Shown piece by piece: positions 22,640-33,534 of a stretch of DNA of 33,616 bases. The notes beneath the pieces were generated by a model, which was not told the origin of the DNA, searched no databases, and saw nothing but the letters and a program-made list of their open reading frames with translations. How positions within the stretch are numbered: the first letter of the stretch is position 1; the number at the start of each line of letters is the position of its first letter. Source of the stretch: Gammaproteobacteria bacterium (GTDB lineage: Bacteria > Pseudomonadota > Gammaproteobacteria > Pseudomonadales > Pseudohongiellaceae); the NCBI GenBank assembly GCA_002731775.1, contig PCCP01000097.1, positions 1-33,616 on the forward strand. The letters run 5' to 3'. Both the position numbers and the translations under genes were made by a program.

Positions 22640-24463
22640 ATGAACCGCATTACTCTCCTCAGCCAACGCCTTAGCAACCAGATCGCAGCCGGCGAAGTTG
22701 TCGAGCGGCCAGCCTCGGTGATTAAGGAGTTAATGGAAAATAGTCTGGATGCCGGTGCCGATAGACTGGAGATAGACGTGGAGCAGGGTGGGACAAAACT
22801 CTTACGGGTTAGAGATAACGGCGCAGGCATACACAAGCAGGACTTGGCCCTGGCATTGAGCCGGCACGCTACCAGCAAGATTGCGGAATTGGCGGACCTG
22901 GAAAATATTCGTAGCCTCGGCTTTCGCGGCGAGGCCCTGGCCAGCATCAGCTCCGTCTCCCGTCTCAACATGACTTCAAAAACCGGAGATGCCGGCGACG
23001 GAAGTGCCTGGAAGGTGGAGGCAGAAGGTCAGGAAATGGAGACACAAATCGTCCCGGCCGCACACCCCCAGGGGACCACGGTGGAAGTGAGGGATCTATT
23101 CTTCAATACACCTGCCCGTAAAAAATTTTTAAAGAAAGAGAAAACCGAATTCACCCGTATCGATGAAATTGTAAAACGCATCGCGCTCAGTCGATTCGAC
23201 GTGCAGTTCACGCTGAATCACAATCAGCGTGCGATTCACAAATTGCTGGCGGCGAAGACCGAGCAGGAACAACAGCGCCGGGTGGGGCTGGTTTGCGGGC
23301 CAGCCTTTGTCGAGAACTCTGTCTTCATCGACATGGAAGGGCCGCAGCTCAGGCTCTGGGGTTGGGTCAGTCTGCCCACGTTCTCGCGCAGCCAGGCCGA
23401 CTTGCAATACTTCTATGTCAATGGACGCATTGTTCGCGACAAGTTAGTCACCCATGCGATCAAACAAGGCTATCGAGATGTGCTGTATCATGGCCGTCAT
23501 CCAGCCTATGTGCTTTATCTGGAATTGGCGCCAGGCACTGTGGATGTCAATGTGCACCCCACCAAACACGAAGTCCGGTTCAGGGACAGCCGCCTGGTAC
23601 ATGATTTCCTGTTCAGCTCCCTGCATAAGGCCCTGGCGAAAATTACACCGACAGACCAGCTTGCGGCGACGAATTCAAGCCTGCATGGCAGCACTGCTTT
23701 CGGCTCAAATTATGCCGGCGCTGGCGTCGACTTCGGCGGCAGCGCACAGAGTCATTTGTCATTGTCGGAGCCGACGCGCCAAGCCTATGGATCCGGTTTT
23801 CGCGGTTCCGGGCCTGCCCCCGAAGCCATTGCGCAACAGCTTGCCGCCTATGCCAGACTTAATGCAGATGACGGCGAAATACCGCCCCTGGGTTACGCCA
23901 TCGCGCAGTTACACGGGATATACATTTTGGCCCAGAACCAGGAGGGATTGATCGTGGTCGATATGCATGCCGCTCACGAACGCATTACCTACGAACGCAT
24001 GAAGCAAGCTTGCCAGAACGAAGAGTTAAAAATGCAGCCGCTATTGGTGCCGCTGTCAATTGCGGTAAGCGCCGCTGAGGCAGAATGTGCCGAGTCCCAG
24101 CGTCAATTTCTATTGCAACTCGGTATCGAGCTGGAGAGGGCTGCTACCGAATCTATTATCGTTCGCCAGATTCCGTCCATCCTGCGTGGCGCAGACATCG
24201 AACAACTGGTGCGAGACATCCTCTCTGATGTACTTGAATACGGCAGCAGCGATCGCATTCAGGCACATCAGGATGAGTTACTGTCCACGATGGCCTGTCA
24301 TGGTTCGGTCCGAGCCAATCGGCAACTCAGCATCCCGGAGATGAATGCCTTGCTGCGCGACATGGAAGCTACCGAGCGTAGCGGCCAGTGCAACCATGGG
24401 CGACCTACCTGGGTCTATCAATCACTGGATGAGCTGGACAAGTTGTTTCTCCGCGGCCAGTAA
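22640..24463 (+). CDS. mutL: DNA mismatch repair protein MutL (endonuclease type)
   Basis: Links MutS recognition to strand incision in mismatch repair. N-terminal GHKL ATPase motifs: [12 protein letters not shown] (29-40, catalytic Glu), RDNGAGI (58-64) and GFRGEAL (94-100). The middle is a variable Ser/Gly-rich linker (about 340-410). The C-terminal domain has [12 protein letters not shown] at 441-452, which fits the DxHA(x2)E(x4)E metal-binding motif of MutL endonucleases, with MACHGSVRA and CNHGRPTWV as accessory metal motifs. This is the form found in bacteria without MutH, unlike E. coli MutL. No convincing Shine-Dalgarno precedes the ATG at 22640. Confidence 0.96.
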   Translation: MNRITLLSQRLSNQIAAGEVVERPASVIKELMENSLDAGADRLEIDVEQGGTKLLRVRDNGAGIHKQDLALALSRHATSKIAELADLENIRSLGFRGEALASISSVSRLNMTSKTGDAGDGSAWKVEAEGQEMETQIVPAAHPQGTTVEVRDLFFNTPARKKFLKKEKTEFTRIDEIVKRIALSRFDVQFTLNHNQRAIHKLLAAKTEQEQQRRVGLVCGPAFVENSVFIDMEGPQLRLWGWVSLPTFSRSQADLQYFYVNGRIVRDKLVTHAIKQGYRDVLYHGRHPAYVLYLELAPGTVDVNVHPTKHEVRFRDSRLVHDFLFSSLHKALAKITPTDQLAATNSSLHGSTAFGSNYAGAGVDFGGSAQSHLSLSEPTRQAYGSGFRGSGPAPEAIAQQLAAYARLNADDGEIPPLGYAIAQLHGIYILAQNQEGLIVVDMHAAHERITYERMKQACQNEELKMQPLLVPLSIAVSAAEAECAESQRQFLLQLGIELERAATESIIVRQIPSILRGADIEQLVRDILSDVLEYGSSDRIQAHQDELLSTMACHGSVRANRQLSIPEMNALLRDMEATERSGQCNHGRPTWVYQSLDELDKLFLRGQ

Positions 24464-24525
24464 CAACTCGCGATCATTGCTGTCAGATCTCTGTTGTGCA
24501 AACCAATTTATTCAATAAATAAATC

Positions 24526-25548
24526 GTGAACGCCATAAAATCCAAAGCCGATGTTATTTGCCTTATGGGACCAACCGCCGCAGGCAAGACGACGATGGCG
24601 GTGGAATTGCTGCGGCGTCACCGCTTCCAGATTGTTAATGTGGATTCTGCGCAAATATACCGGGGCATGGATATCGGTACGGGGAAGCCCGATAGCGACA
24701 TTCTCAAGCTCGCTCCCCATAGGATGATCGATATCAGGGATCCTGCCGAAGTCTATTCTGCCTCGGAGTTCCGCCGCGATGTGCTGATTCATATAGACGA
24801 GATTCTACAACAGGGGGATACACCCTTGTTGGTGGGTGGCACCATGCTTTATTTCAAGGTCTTGCGTGACGGGCTGGCCGACATGCCCAACGCAGATCCT
24901 CAGGTGCGTAGAGAAATAGAGGCGTTGGCGGCGGACGAGGGCTGGGCTAGCGTGCATCGGCAACTGGCCCAAGTGGACCCGGAGTCCGCCGCACGTATTC
25001 ACCCGAATGATCCGCAGCGTTTGCAACGGGCCCTGGAGGTATTCCTGGTATCTGGCAAGACCATGACGCAACTGCACGCCGAGGAAAAGATCGCCAGGGA
25101 AAAAGCAGCACCGGCGGGAGTAAACGGGAAAGAGATCGTCGATGTCGGCGGTCACGATCAAAGGCTGCCCTACAAATTGCATTTTTTTGCAATCCAGGCC
25201 GGGGAGCGCAGCGTATTGCACAGCAGGATTGAGCAGCGGTTCATGCAAATGTTAAGCGCTGGACTGGTGGCGGAAGTGGAAGCTCTATACGCCAGGGAAG
25301 ACTTGAATCCACTGTTACCATCAATAAAATCAGTGGGTTACAGGCAGGTATGGCAGTATTTGGCAGGCGATTTACACTATGACGGCATGGTGGAAAAGAG
25401 TATCATCGCTACTCGGCAGCTCGCTAAACGTCAACTTACCTGGCTTCGTAATTGGCAAAACCTGCAAAAGTTGGATGATCCTTCGGGAAAAAACAGGGCC
25501 AATTGCATCGACCAGGTCTTGAATTACGTGGATTCCATCTCTATATAG
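24526..25548 (+). CDS. miaA: tRNA dimethylallyltransferase MiaA
   Basis: Adds a dimethylallyl group to N6 of A37 in tRNAs reading UNN codons. The P-loop is GPTAAGKTT (15-23), followed by VDSAQIYRGMDIGTGKP (39-55), LVGGTMLYFKVL and SIKSVGYRQVWQYL, all typical. At 340 aa it is slightly longer than E. coli MiaA (316). Start GTG at 24526 lies 62 bp after mutL and has no clear Shine-Dalgarno; no better upstream start exists, and the next ATG is already in the P-loop. Standard neighbour of mutL and hfq. Confidence 0.95.
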   Translation: MNAIKSKADVICLMGPTAAGKTTMAVELLRRHRFQIVNVDSAQIYRGMDIGTGKPDSDILKLAPHRMIDIRDPAEVYSASEFRRDVLIHIDEILQQGDTPLLVGGTMLYFKVLRDGLADMPNADPQVRREIEALAADEGWASVHRQLAQVDPESAARIHPNDPQRLQRALEVFLVSGKTMTQLHAEEKIAREKAAPAGVNGKEIVDVGGHDQRLPYKLHFFAIQAGERSVLHSRIEQRFMQMLSAGLVAEVEALYAREDLNPLLPSIKSVGYRQVWQYLAGDLHYDGMVEKSIIATRQLAKRQLTWLRNWQNLQKLDDPSGKNRANCIDQVLNYVDSISI

Positions 25549-25665
25549 AACTTTATACCGAAGTAACTTGTCAGATAGGGAATTCTGTAGCCTGCTTTTA
25601 AGACGCCCCATTCTGAATTTCAGGTCTTTGGAACTATCGCATTGTAGATTGTAAGGAGAAAAATA

Positions 25666-25935
25666 ATGTCGAAGGGACATACGCTACAAGACCCTTTTCT
25701 GAATGTACTTCGGAAAGAACGCATTCCGGTGTCAATCTACCTGATAAGTGGCATCAAACTACAAGGTCAGATCGAATCCTTCGATCAATTTGTCATCTTG
25801 TTGAAGAATGCCGTGAGTCAGATGGTCTATAAACACGCCATATCCACCGTGGTACCCTCTCGTATGGTGAAGATTCCCATGCAGGGTCCAGGTGATGCCC
25901 CGGCCGAGGATATTGTTGAGCCGGGTAACGCCTAG
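25666..25935 (+). CDS. hfq: RNA chaperone Hfq
   Basis: Small RNA-binding protein that forms a hexamer and pairs sRNAs with mRNAs. It begins [20 protein letters not shown] (conserved proximal-face residues), and the Sm1 strand region follows to [20 protein letters not shown]. The Sm2 motif [11 protein letters not shown] is intact. The C-terminal tail after about residue 70 is short (89 aa in all, against 102 in E. coli), as in Pseudomonas. A strong AAGGAG lies about 7 nt before the ATG. It is 117 bp after miaA, and that gap holds no clear promoter or terminator. Confidence 0.98.
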   Translation: MSKGHTLQDPFLNVLRKERIPVSIYLISGIKLQGQIESFDQFVILLKNAVSQMVYKHAISTVVPSRMVKIPMQGPGDAPAEDIVEPGNA

Positions 25936-25975
25936 TCAGATACTAACGCAGCATTAATTAATTTGAGGACAGCAT

Positions 25976-27307
25976 TTGTTTTTTGATCGGCCAGAATCTG
26001 GTGAGGTTTCCATTCTCGTTCATATTTCGATTGAATCGGAATCTGTACGAGAAGATCCAACTGAATTCGAAGAACTGGCCCTGTCCGCTGGTGCCATGCC
26101 GGTGGCCTACATTACTGGTTCTCGAAAGAAGCCTGCGCCCGACTATCTTATTGGTTCCGGTAAGTTGCAGGAGATAGAAGCGGCGGTGCAAGCCCACAAG
26201 GCGGAGCTGGTGTTATTCAATCACGCCCTGTCTCCGAGTCAGGAACGTAATCTTGAAGCCCAACTCAAGTGCAGAGTATTGGACAGAACCGGGCTCATCC
26301 TGGATATTTTTGCCCAGCGTGCCCACAGCCATGAGGGCAAATTACAAGTCGAATTAGCCCAGCTCAGCCATTTGCGGACCAGACTCAAACGGGGTTGGAC
26401 TCACCTGGACAGGCAGAAGGGGGGCATCGGCTTGCGCGGTGCCGGCGAGACCCAGTTAGAGCTCGACCAGCGCATGATTGCGCAGCGCATCAAGTCCATA
26501 AACAAGAGCCTGGGCAAGGTTAGGCGCCAGCGTCAGCAGGGTCGACGTTCCCGGCAACGGGCAGAGTTGCCAACCATATCATTGGTGGGGTACACCAACG
26601 CTGGCAAATCTTCGCTGTTTAATCGCATAACTCAAGCAGATAACTATGTAGCGGATAAGTTGTTTGCCACCCTGGATTCGACCCTGCGACGAATCGATCT
26701 ACCGAACTATGGTGCTGCCCTGATGGCGGATACAGTGGGCTTCATCAGTCATTTACCCCATGAGTTGGTCGAGGCTTTCCGGGCGACGCTGGAAGAAACC
26801 GCGGCTGCAGATTTGCTACTACACATAATCGATGCGGCGAATGAATCCCATCAGAATTTTATCGGCGAAGTAAATTCCGTGCTCACTCGCATCGGCGCCG
26901 ACTCGGTAACGCAGTTGCAGCTAATGAACAAGATTGATTTGATCCCGGGCCAGGAGCCCGAGATTCAGCGTGATGAGAGTGGCATGCCAGTGCGGGTATG
27001 GGTGTCGGCGAAAACCGGTGCCGGCCTGGAGTTGTTGTACGTAGCAATTTCAGAATTGCTCGCCGGCGCCCTGGTCGAAGTCAGGCTGCAACTCGATCCT
27101 GAGCAGACACGGCTTCGCAGCCAGTTGTATGCACGGAATTTCATCGAGGCAGAACAGATCGATGAAGTTGGCCATTATCTATTGAGCTTGAGATTACCGC
27201 GTCAGGATCTCGATCGAATCCTACAGCAGACGGGTACTGTCATTCTTAAGAGTAAGCTGTCCGTCAGCAGTGAGTCCATTGAGCCCAAGGAACTTAAGAC
27301 AGCGTGA
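25976..27307 (+). CDS. hflX: Ribosome-associated GTPase HflX
   Basis: GTPase that splits stalled ribosomes, especially after heat stress. The product has an N-terminal domain with ITGSRKKPAPDYLIGSGK, the FDHALSPSQERN-like motif, and RGWTHLDRQKGGIGLRGAGETQLE. The G domain has GYTNAGKSS (205-213), DTVGFISHLPHELVEAF (from 252) and NKID. At 443 aa it is close to E. coli HflX (426). The start is TTG at 25976 with GAGGA 7-8 nt upstream; it reads MFFDRPESGE, aligned with MFDRYDAGE of E. coli. It lies 40 bp after hfq, part of the hfq-hflX-hflK-hflC unit. Confidence 0.97.
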   Translation: MFFDRPESGEVSILVHISIESESVREDPTEFEELALSAGAMPVAYITGSRKKPAPDYLIGSGKLQEIEAAVQAHKAELVLFNHALSPSQERNLEAQLKCRVLDRTGLILDIFAQRAHSHEGKLQVELAQLSHLRTRLKRGWTHLDRQKGGIGLRGAGETQLELDQRMIAQRIKSINKSLGKVRRQRQQGRRSRQRAELPTISLVGYTNAGKSSLFNRITQADNYVADKLFATLDSTLRRIDLPNYGAALMADTVGFISHLPHELVEAFRATLEETAAADLLLHIIDAANESHQNFIGEVNSVLTRIGADSVTQLQLMNKIDLIPGQEPEIQRDESGMPVRVWVSAKTGAGLELLYVAISELLAGALVEVRLQLDPEQTRLRSQLYARNFIEAEQIDEVGHYLLSLRLPRQDLDRILQQTGTVILKSKLSVSSESIEPKELKTA

Positions 27308-27411
27308 ATCTTGACGGCCAGCCTGGCTGATGTGCTCAAAATGCTGTGTAAATCTGCAATAACCCGCTAGTATCTAACTTATGTGTACTTAGCAAAGCTA
27401 TGGAGAAACCA

Positions 27412-28611
27412 ATGGCATGGAATGAACCTGGAAATAACGGCGGCGACAAGGACCCCTGGGGGGGTGATGGCCGGCGCGGTGGTGGTGACCAGGGACCACC
27501 CGATATCGATGAGGTTATCAAAAACCTTAGCAAGAAATTCAATAGTCTGTTCGGTGGCTCCGGCGGCGGATCCAGTAGCGGCCGTAGCGTGCCTGGAGGC
27601 CGCGGCTTGTCCGCTGGCCTCATCGCCGCGGTGGCAGTGGTGGTGGCGGTGATATGGGCATTCGCGGGATTTTACATCGTCGACGCGGCAGAACGCGGTG
27701 TGGTGCTCCGATTTGGCAAGGTGCTGGATAGTATCGTACAGCCCGGATTACATTGGAACCCGCCCATCATCGACGAGGTTAGTCTGGTTAATATCCTGGC
27801 GCTGAATACCGAGACCTACGATGCCAGGTCGATGCTGACCACCGATGAAAACATCATCGATATTGCCGTTACGGTGCAATTTCGGGTCGATGATCCGGTA
27901 AATTATGTCATCGCCGTAGCTAGCCCCTTGGGCAGTCTGGACAACGCCGCGGAATCGGCGATTCGACATGTGGTAGGTGGTAATTCCATGGACCAGATTC
28001 TGACTACGGGCCGAGATCGAGTCGCGGTCGATGTGCAGGATCGACTACAGAGTTATATGGATGTGTACAATACTGGAATCGTGATCAGCCAGGTGAACGT
28101 CATCGATGCACAACCACCGGATGCAGTGAGAGCAGCCTTCGATGATGTGATCCGCGCCCGGGAAGATGAAGAACGGGTACAGAATGAGGCGCTTCAATAT
28201 TCCAATCGCATCATTCCAGAAGCACGGGGTGAGGCGCAGCAACAGATGGAGCGGGCTAATGCCTATAAAGAAGAATCCATTGCCAGGGCCATAGGTGATG
28301 CCTCACGCTTTGAACAATTATTGGCTGAGTATGTGCTGGCACCGGAGGTTACTAGGCAACGCCTGTATATTGATTCCCTGGAAGACGTGATGACCTCCAG
28401 CAGCAAGATTTTAATCGACGTAGAGGGCGGCAATAACATGTTGTATCTGCCGCTGGATCAGATGATCCAGCGCGGTGGTTCGACGGCAAGCGGCAGCGTG
28501 CAAGAGCTAAGAGATTTGGCTAATCGAATAGCACCCTATCTGTCGGCACCGAGCGGAACCAATGCGGTGGACAGATCGCGCTTGACCACCAGTGGGAGAG
28601 GAGCACGCTAA
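27412..28611 (+). CDS. hflK: FtsH protease modulator HflK
   Basis: Inner-membrane SPFH/prohibitin-like protein that forms a cage with HflC around FtsH. I chose the ATG at 27412 because it begins MAWNEPGNNGGDKDPWGG, as E. coli HflK does, with GGAG 7 nt upstream; an ATG four codons earlier exists. A glycine-rich cytoplasmic tail (about 1-65) precedes a membrane segment (about 68-89, IAAVAVVVAVIWAFAGFYIV), then the SPFH domain (ERGVVLRFGK, TVQFRVDDP) and a coiled coil rich in Ala/Glu/Gln (about 250-310). Its TAA overlaps the hflC ATG by one base. Confidence 0.96.
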   Translation: MAWNEPGNNGGDKDPWGGDGRRGGGDQGPPDIDEVIKNLSKKFNSLFGGSGGGSSSGRSVPGGRGLSAGLIAAVAVVVAVIWAFAGFYIVDAAERGVVLRFGKVLDSIVQPGLHWNPPIIDEVSLVNILALNTETYDARSMLTTDENIIDIAVTVQFRVDDPVNYVIAVASPLGSLDNAAESAIRHVVGGNSMDQILTTGRDRVAVDVQDRLQSYMDVYNTGIVISQVNVIDAQPPDAVRAAFDDVIRAREDEERVQNEALQYSNRIIPEARGEAQQQMERANAYKEESIARAIGDASRFEQLLAEYVLAPEVTRQRLYIDSLEDVMTSSSKILIDVEGGNNMLYLPLDQMIQRGGSTASGSVQELRDLANRIAPYLSAPSGTNAVDRSRLTTSGRGAR

Positions 28612-29480
28612 TGAAAACTTTTATTTTAGTCGGATTGGTATTTCTGGTTCTGGTTATCGGTGGCAATAGTCTGTATGTGGTGAAACAAACCGAACGAGCA
28701 GTGATGTTGCAGTTTGGCGAAATAGTTCAGGCCGATATCCAGCCTGGAATACACGTGAAAATTCCCTGGGTAAATACGGTACGGATATTTGATGGCCGTA
28801 TTCTTACCGAGGATTCGCCGCAGCAGCGCTTTCTTACGCTGGAGCAGAAATTCCTGGAAGTCGACTCATTTGCCAAGTGGCGCATCAAGGATGTGAGGCA
28901 ATTCTATGTTTCTACCGGTGGTGACATTGCGGTCGCCGGTAGCCGTCTGGCGGAGCGTATCAATGATGGCCTGCGCGACCAGATCGGTGCTCGTAACCTG
29001 CAGGAAGTAGTGGCGGGTGAGCGCGACCAACTGATGTTGGCTCTCACTGTAGAATTGAACGAAACTACGGTGGCCGATCTCGGCCTGGAAGTCATTGATG
29101 TGCGCGTCAAGCGCATCGATTTACCGGATGACGTAAGACAATCGGTCTATGATCGTATGATTACCGAGCGCAATCGCGAAGCACAGGATCACCGTTCGCG
29201 GGGTGAGGAGCTGGCCATTGGCATACGTGCCGATGCGGAACGGCAGGCAATTATCTACGGCGCCGAGGCCTATCGTGATGCCGAGCAAATTCGAGGTCAA
29301 GGTGATGCGCAAGCGACTGGCATCTACGCCGATGCCTACACTAGGGATCCTGAGTTTTATGCATTCACCCGGTCTCTGAACGCCTACCGGAAAACTTTCA
29401 GCTCGAAAGGGGATGTGTTACTGCTCGACCCCGACAGTGATTTTTTTAGATACCTTAAAGGTGGAGATCTTCCACAGTAA
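28611..29480 (+). CDS. hflC: FtsH protease modulator HflC
   Basis: Partner of HflK. The N-terminal membrane anchor is FILVGLVFLVLVIGGNSLYV (4-23). Next come the SPFH domain (QTERAVMLQFGEI, GIHVKIPWVNTVR, AKWRIKDVRQFY) and the motif VRVKRIDLPDDVRQSVYDRM. The helical tail is rich in RxEA-type repeats (EAQDHRSRGEELAIGIRADA). The end is SDFFRYLKG, as in E. coli. At 289 aa it is slightly shorter than E. coli HflC (334). Start is the ATG overlapping the hflK stop (TAATG), so translation is coupled. Confidence 0.96.
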   Translation: MKTFILVGLVFLVLVIGGNSLYVVKQTERAVMLQFGEIVQADIQPGIHVKIPWVNTVRIFDGRILTEDSPQQRFLTLEQKFLEVDSFAKWRIKDVRQFYVSTGGDIAVAGSRLAERINDGLRDQIGARNLQEVVAGERDQLMLALTVELNETTVADLGLEVIDVRVKRIDLPDDVRQSVYDRMITERNREAQDHRSRGEELAIGIRADAERQAIIYGAEAYRDAEQIRGQGDAQATGIYADAYTRDPEFYAFTRSLNAYRKTFSSKGDVLLLDPDSDFFRYLKGGDLPQ

Positions 29481-29532
29481 GTCGACAGATTTGGGAAACA
29501 ACCCATAAACGAAAATTAATCCGCAAAACATG

Positions 29533-29570
29533 AAACCCCTGAAGCGTTTTTATCACCGCGCTTCGGGTTT
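29533..29570. terminator. Hairpin after hflC
   Basis: AAACCC (29533-29538) plus GAAGCG (29541-29546) pair with CGCTTC (29559-29564) and GGGTTT (29565-29570), a 12-bp stem with a 2-nt bulge and 12-nt loop. It is 53 bp after hflC, a position suited to partial termination. A long T-run is missing, so its strength is uncertain. Confidence 0.45.
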
Positions 29571-29655
29571 GCGGTGGGTCTGAGTTTTAGTCGGTTCTGT
29601 CAGCTTTGCCTGCGGCATCTGGCTGAACTGGCTGTCAGAGTGAAGAAGCATTGTT

Positions 29656-29841
29656 ATGTGGCATGATTTAGCCGTGGCATTCTGCTTGATGTTGGTAATA
29701 GAAGGTATTATTCCCTTTGTTAATCCCGGGCGCTGGCGCCAACTGTTAAAGGTGCTGGACCAAATTGATGACCGTACGATGCGCATGATTGGACTCGGTA
29801 GCATGTTAACCGGTACTGCACTGCTCTATTTTATTAATTAG
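29656..29841 (+). CDS. DUF2065 small membrane protein (YjeT-like, 61 aa)
   Basis: Two hydrophobic segments (about 4-22, LAVAFCLMLVIEGIIPFVNP, and 42-60, MIGLGSMLTGTALLYFIN) flank a basic/acidic middle, RWRQLLKVLDQIDDRTMR, which is the DUF2065 pattern. In E. coli yjeT lies between hflC and purA, and here it is between hflC and hisZ, so the position supports the call. The function is unknown. A short GGGAG/CTCCC hairpin (29841-29859) starts at its last base. Confidence 0.9.
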   Translation: MWHDLAVAFCLMLVIEGIIPFVNPGRWRQLLKVLDQIDDRTMRMIGLGSMLTGTALLYFIN

Positions 29842-29903
29842 GGAGCCCCTCGGACTCCCGCGACACCAATTAAGTGACATGAATTCTGGAAAGCGGATTT
29901 GAT

Positions 29904-31097
29904 ATGACTTCTGCAAAGCCCTGGTTATTGCCTGACGGCGTCGAGGAGATACTGCCTGAAGAAGCCCGGAAGCTGGAGTACCTGCGCCGCCAGTTGCTGG
30001 ATTTGTATGCATCCTGGGGTTATCAGCTGGTCATCACACCACTGATCGAATTTCTCGATTCCCTCCTCGTTGGATCTTCTCACGACCTCGACTTGCACAC
30101 CTTCAAGATTACCGATCAGCTCAGTGGTCGCATGATGGGAATACGCGCCGATATCACACCACAAGCCGCCCGTATCGACGCCCACTGTCTTAATCACGCA
30201 GGGCCAGTGCGACTCTGTTACGCCGACAGCGTGTTGCATACCAGGCCGCGTGGCTTGCTCACCAGCAGGGTGCCGATTCGAGTTGGCGCCGAGTTGTACG
30301 GTCATGCCGGCGTGGAATGTGACATCGAACTGGTGTGCCTCATGCACGCAAGCCTGGTTGTCGCCGAGATTGGTGACATTCAAATAGTCCTGGGTCACGT
30401 CGGCTTATTCAGATCACTGTTAACGGCCGCGAAGCTCGATCAGGCTATTGAGCAAGCTCTGTTCGACGCGGTGCAGCGCAAGGCCTATAGCGAGATAGAT
30501 TCGGTACTGGAGGAATCCGTGGCCGACAAGTCGCTGGGCGAGATGTTGAGGCGACTGAGTCGGCTCAGCGGTGGCGAGGACACCCTCCTTGAAGCGATCG
30601 AAGTTTTTGACAAAGCGCCAGCTGCTGTTAAGAGCGAGTTACAGGAACTTGTTGCGATTGTTGAAGGCGTGAAGAAGCGGCTACCGGAAATTGTGCTGAA
30701 CTTTGATCTCTGCGAATTACGAGGCTATGAGTATCACACCGGTATTGTCTTTGCGGCCTATACGCCAGAGTATGGGCGCGCGGTAGCGAAGGGCGGGCGC
30801 TATGATCACATCGGCGAAGTATTTGGTCGCGCCAGGCCCGCATCAGGTTTCGATAGTGACCTGAAAACCCTGGCCAAATTGAGCGCAAAAAAAGATCAGA
30901 GCAGAACCTGCATTCTTGCACCTAACGATGTGAGTGATGAATTACTGGAGCTGGTGACCCAGCTCCGTGCCGATGGTTTCATTGTGATCAATAATTTGTG
31001 CACTGAAGCGTTGACTGAAGAAGACCGGCAAGAGTTAAGCTGTGATCGCCGAATCGTTAGCCGCGATGGCAAATGGCTGGTGGAAGACTTCGATTAG
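29904..31097 (+). CDS. hisZ: ATP phosphoribosyltransferase regulatory subunit HisZ
   Basis: A HisRS-like protein without the anticodon-binding domain. It regulates the short-form HisG at the first step of histidine synthesis and lacks tRNA-charging activity. Matches to the class II synthetase core: LLPDGVEEILPEEARKLEYL, YQLVITPLIEFLDSLL, MMGIRADITPQAARIDAH and FDLCELRGYEYHTGIVFAAY. The 397-aa length fits the Pseudomonas form. It predicts a short HisG elsewhere in the genome. The hisZ-purA order is that seen in pseudomonads; E. coli lacks hisZ. Confidence 0.95.
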   Translation: MTSAKPWLLPDGVEEILPEEARKLEYLRRQLLDLYASWGYQLVITPLIEFLDSLLVGSSHDLDLHTFKITDQLSGRMMGIRADITPQAARIDAHCLNHAGPVRLCYADSVLHTRPRGLLTSRVPIRVGAELYGHAGVECDIELVCLMHASLVVAEIGDIQIVLGHVGLFRSLLTAAKLDQAIEQALFDAVQRKAYSEIDSVLEESVADKSLGEMLRRLSRLSGGEDTLLEAIEVFDKAPAAVKSELQELVAIVEGVKKRLPEIVLNFDLCELRGYEYHTGIVFAAYTPEYGRAVAKGGRYDHIGEVFGRARPASGFDSDLKTLAKLSAKKDQSRTCILAPNDVSDELLELVTQLRADGFIVINNLCTEALTEEDRQELSCDRRIVSRDGKWLVEDFD

Positions 31098-31145
31098 AGC
31101 CGGGGCCTGGAACTGATGTATCGAGATTGTAGATCGACTGAGTGA

Positions 31146-32447
<1,302 letters not shown>

Positions 32448-32450
32448 TCG

Positions 32451-33362
32451 TTAAATAATTCCTCGCGGTGGCCACAGGCATGCCGCTCCCCTGGCGCCAC
32501 TGGCGTCACCGAAGCTCGGGGGGGACAGTTTGGTGATTAGGGTGTCGGTGAAGACGAAGTCTTGCATTTGTTCAGGTACTGAGCGGTACAGTTCAGAGAT
32601 GTTCGACAGCCCACCACCAAGAATTATCATGTCTGGATCGATTACATTGACGACGGTGGCGAGGCAACGTGCCAGTTGTTGGCAGTAAAGCCGAATGCAT
32701 TCTATGGCTGTTTGATCGCCGCCATCGGCCAGGTGACCAATGGCCACAGCTTCCCCCTCGCCGCCATAGCGTTCCTGGAACGTTTGTTTCAACCCCCTGC
32801 CTGACAGCACCGTCTCGATGCAGTTAAGTCGCCCGCAATAACAGCTGCGATCTGCATCGAAGAGCCCGCGAACCGTGATTGGTACGGCATTGTGCCCCCA
32901 TTCGCCTGCTATGTTGTTCGTCCCGATAAGCAATTTTTTGTGGATCACGATGCCACCACCGGTGCCGGTGCCGATGATGACGCCGAATACAGAGCTTGCT
33001 TCTTTGCCGGCGCCGTAATGTGCTTCTGACAGGGCGAAACAATTGGCGTCGTTCTCCAGGCGGATTTCGTAGCCCAGGCGTCGTTCAAGGTCCTTCTTTA
33101 GTGTCTGTCCGTTGAGGCAAACTGAATTAGAGTTCTTTATTATTTCTCCCGGCATAGATAAGGTGCCAGGAGTCCCTATTCCAACGGTGAGCAACGTCTT
33201 GTGGAAAGTTTGAAGTTCCTCGACGAGGTTGCAAAGCGTGTCCAGAGTGCTGTCGTAATTATCTGACGGTGTATCCTTGCGAATTTTTTCTGAAACTTCT
33301 CCCGCATCTGATATGAGCACCCCTTCTATCTTGGTGCCGCCCAGATCTACGCCGATTCTCAT
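32451..33362 (-). CDS. mak: ROK-family sugar kinase, Mak (fructokinase) type
   Basis: A 303-aa kinase that phosphorylates a hexose, by similarity fructose. ATP site: DLGGTKIEG (6-14). NSNSVCLNGQ fits the Mak sugar-site pattern NANSTWLNGQ of E. coli. D105 in ENDANC is the catalytic base. GTGTGGGIVI, AGEWGHN (H157) and the zinc site C174-Y-C176-G-R-L-N-C181 follow. The family consensus has Gly where N180 is. LGGGLSNISELY and the end GDASGARGAACLWP match E. coli Mak closely. The start ATG at 33362 gives MRIGVDLGG. Fructose specificity is inferred; related ROK kinases use glucose, mannose or N-acetylglucosamine. Confidence 0.9.
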   Translation of the reverse strand: MRIGVDLGGTKIEGVLISDAGEVSEKIRKDTPSDNYDSTLDTLCNLVEELQTFHKTLLTVGIGTPGTLSMPGEIIKNSNSVCLNGQTLKKDLERRLGYEIRLENDANCFALSEAHYGAGKEASSVFGVIIGTGTGGGIVIHKKLLIGTNNIAGEWGHNAVPITVRGLFDADRSCYCGRLNCIETVLSGRGLKQTFQERYGGEGEAVAIGHLADGGDQTAIECIRLYCQQLARCLATVVNVIDPDMIILGGGLSNISELYRSVPEQMQDFVFTDTLITKLSPPSFGDASGARGAACLWPPRGII

Positions 33363-33392
33363 ACAGTACCTCGAAATTCTGATTAGTAGCTG

Positions 33393-33421
33393 GTGACAGC
33401 AATACCATGTGTCAGTGTCAC
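33393..33421. promoter_or_regulatory. Inverted repeat upstream of mak
   Basis: GTGACA (33393-33398) and TGTCAC (33416-33421) form a perfect 6-bp dyad 31-59 bp before the kinase start, with an extra TGTCA at 33410-33414. It could be a repressor site for the kinase gene. This rests only on symmetry. Confidence 0.3.
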
Positions 33422-33432
33422 TTCAGGCAGGT

Positions 33433-33460
33433 TTGAATTTTCCTTGCATAGTACTACAAA
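33433..33460 (+). promoter_or_regulatory. Promoter candidate for the gene at the right edge
   Basis: TTGAAT (33433-33438) and TACAAA (33455-33460) are separated by 16 nt, and each matches 4 of 6 consensus positions. They point rightward toward the open frame from 33535. Confidence 0.25.
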
Positions 33461-33534
33461 CCCGCTAGAACCGGCGGTCCGCCTTAGATTAATGTTAGAA
33501 CCTAAGCGACAACTTAACATGGGCCGATGAATGA

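Noticed and set aside
29806-30398. Minus-strand open frames opposite hisZ and DUF2065
   Set aside because: Antisense shadows without motifs or start signals.
32448-32460. Possible tRNA or terminator after purA
   Set aside because: Only 3 bp separate the purA and mak stop codons, and no tRNA-like fold or hairpin is visible.
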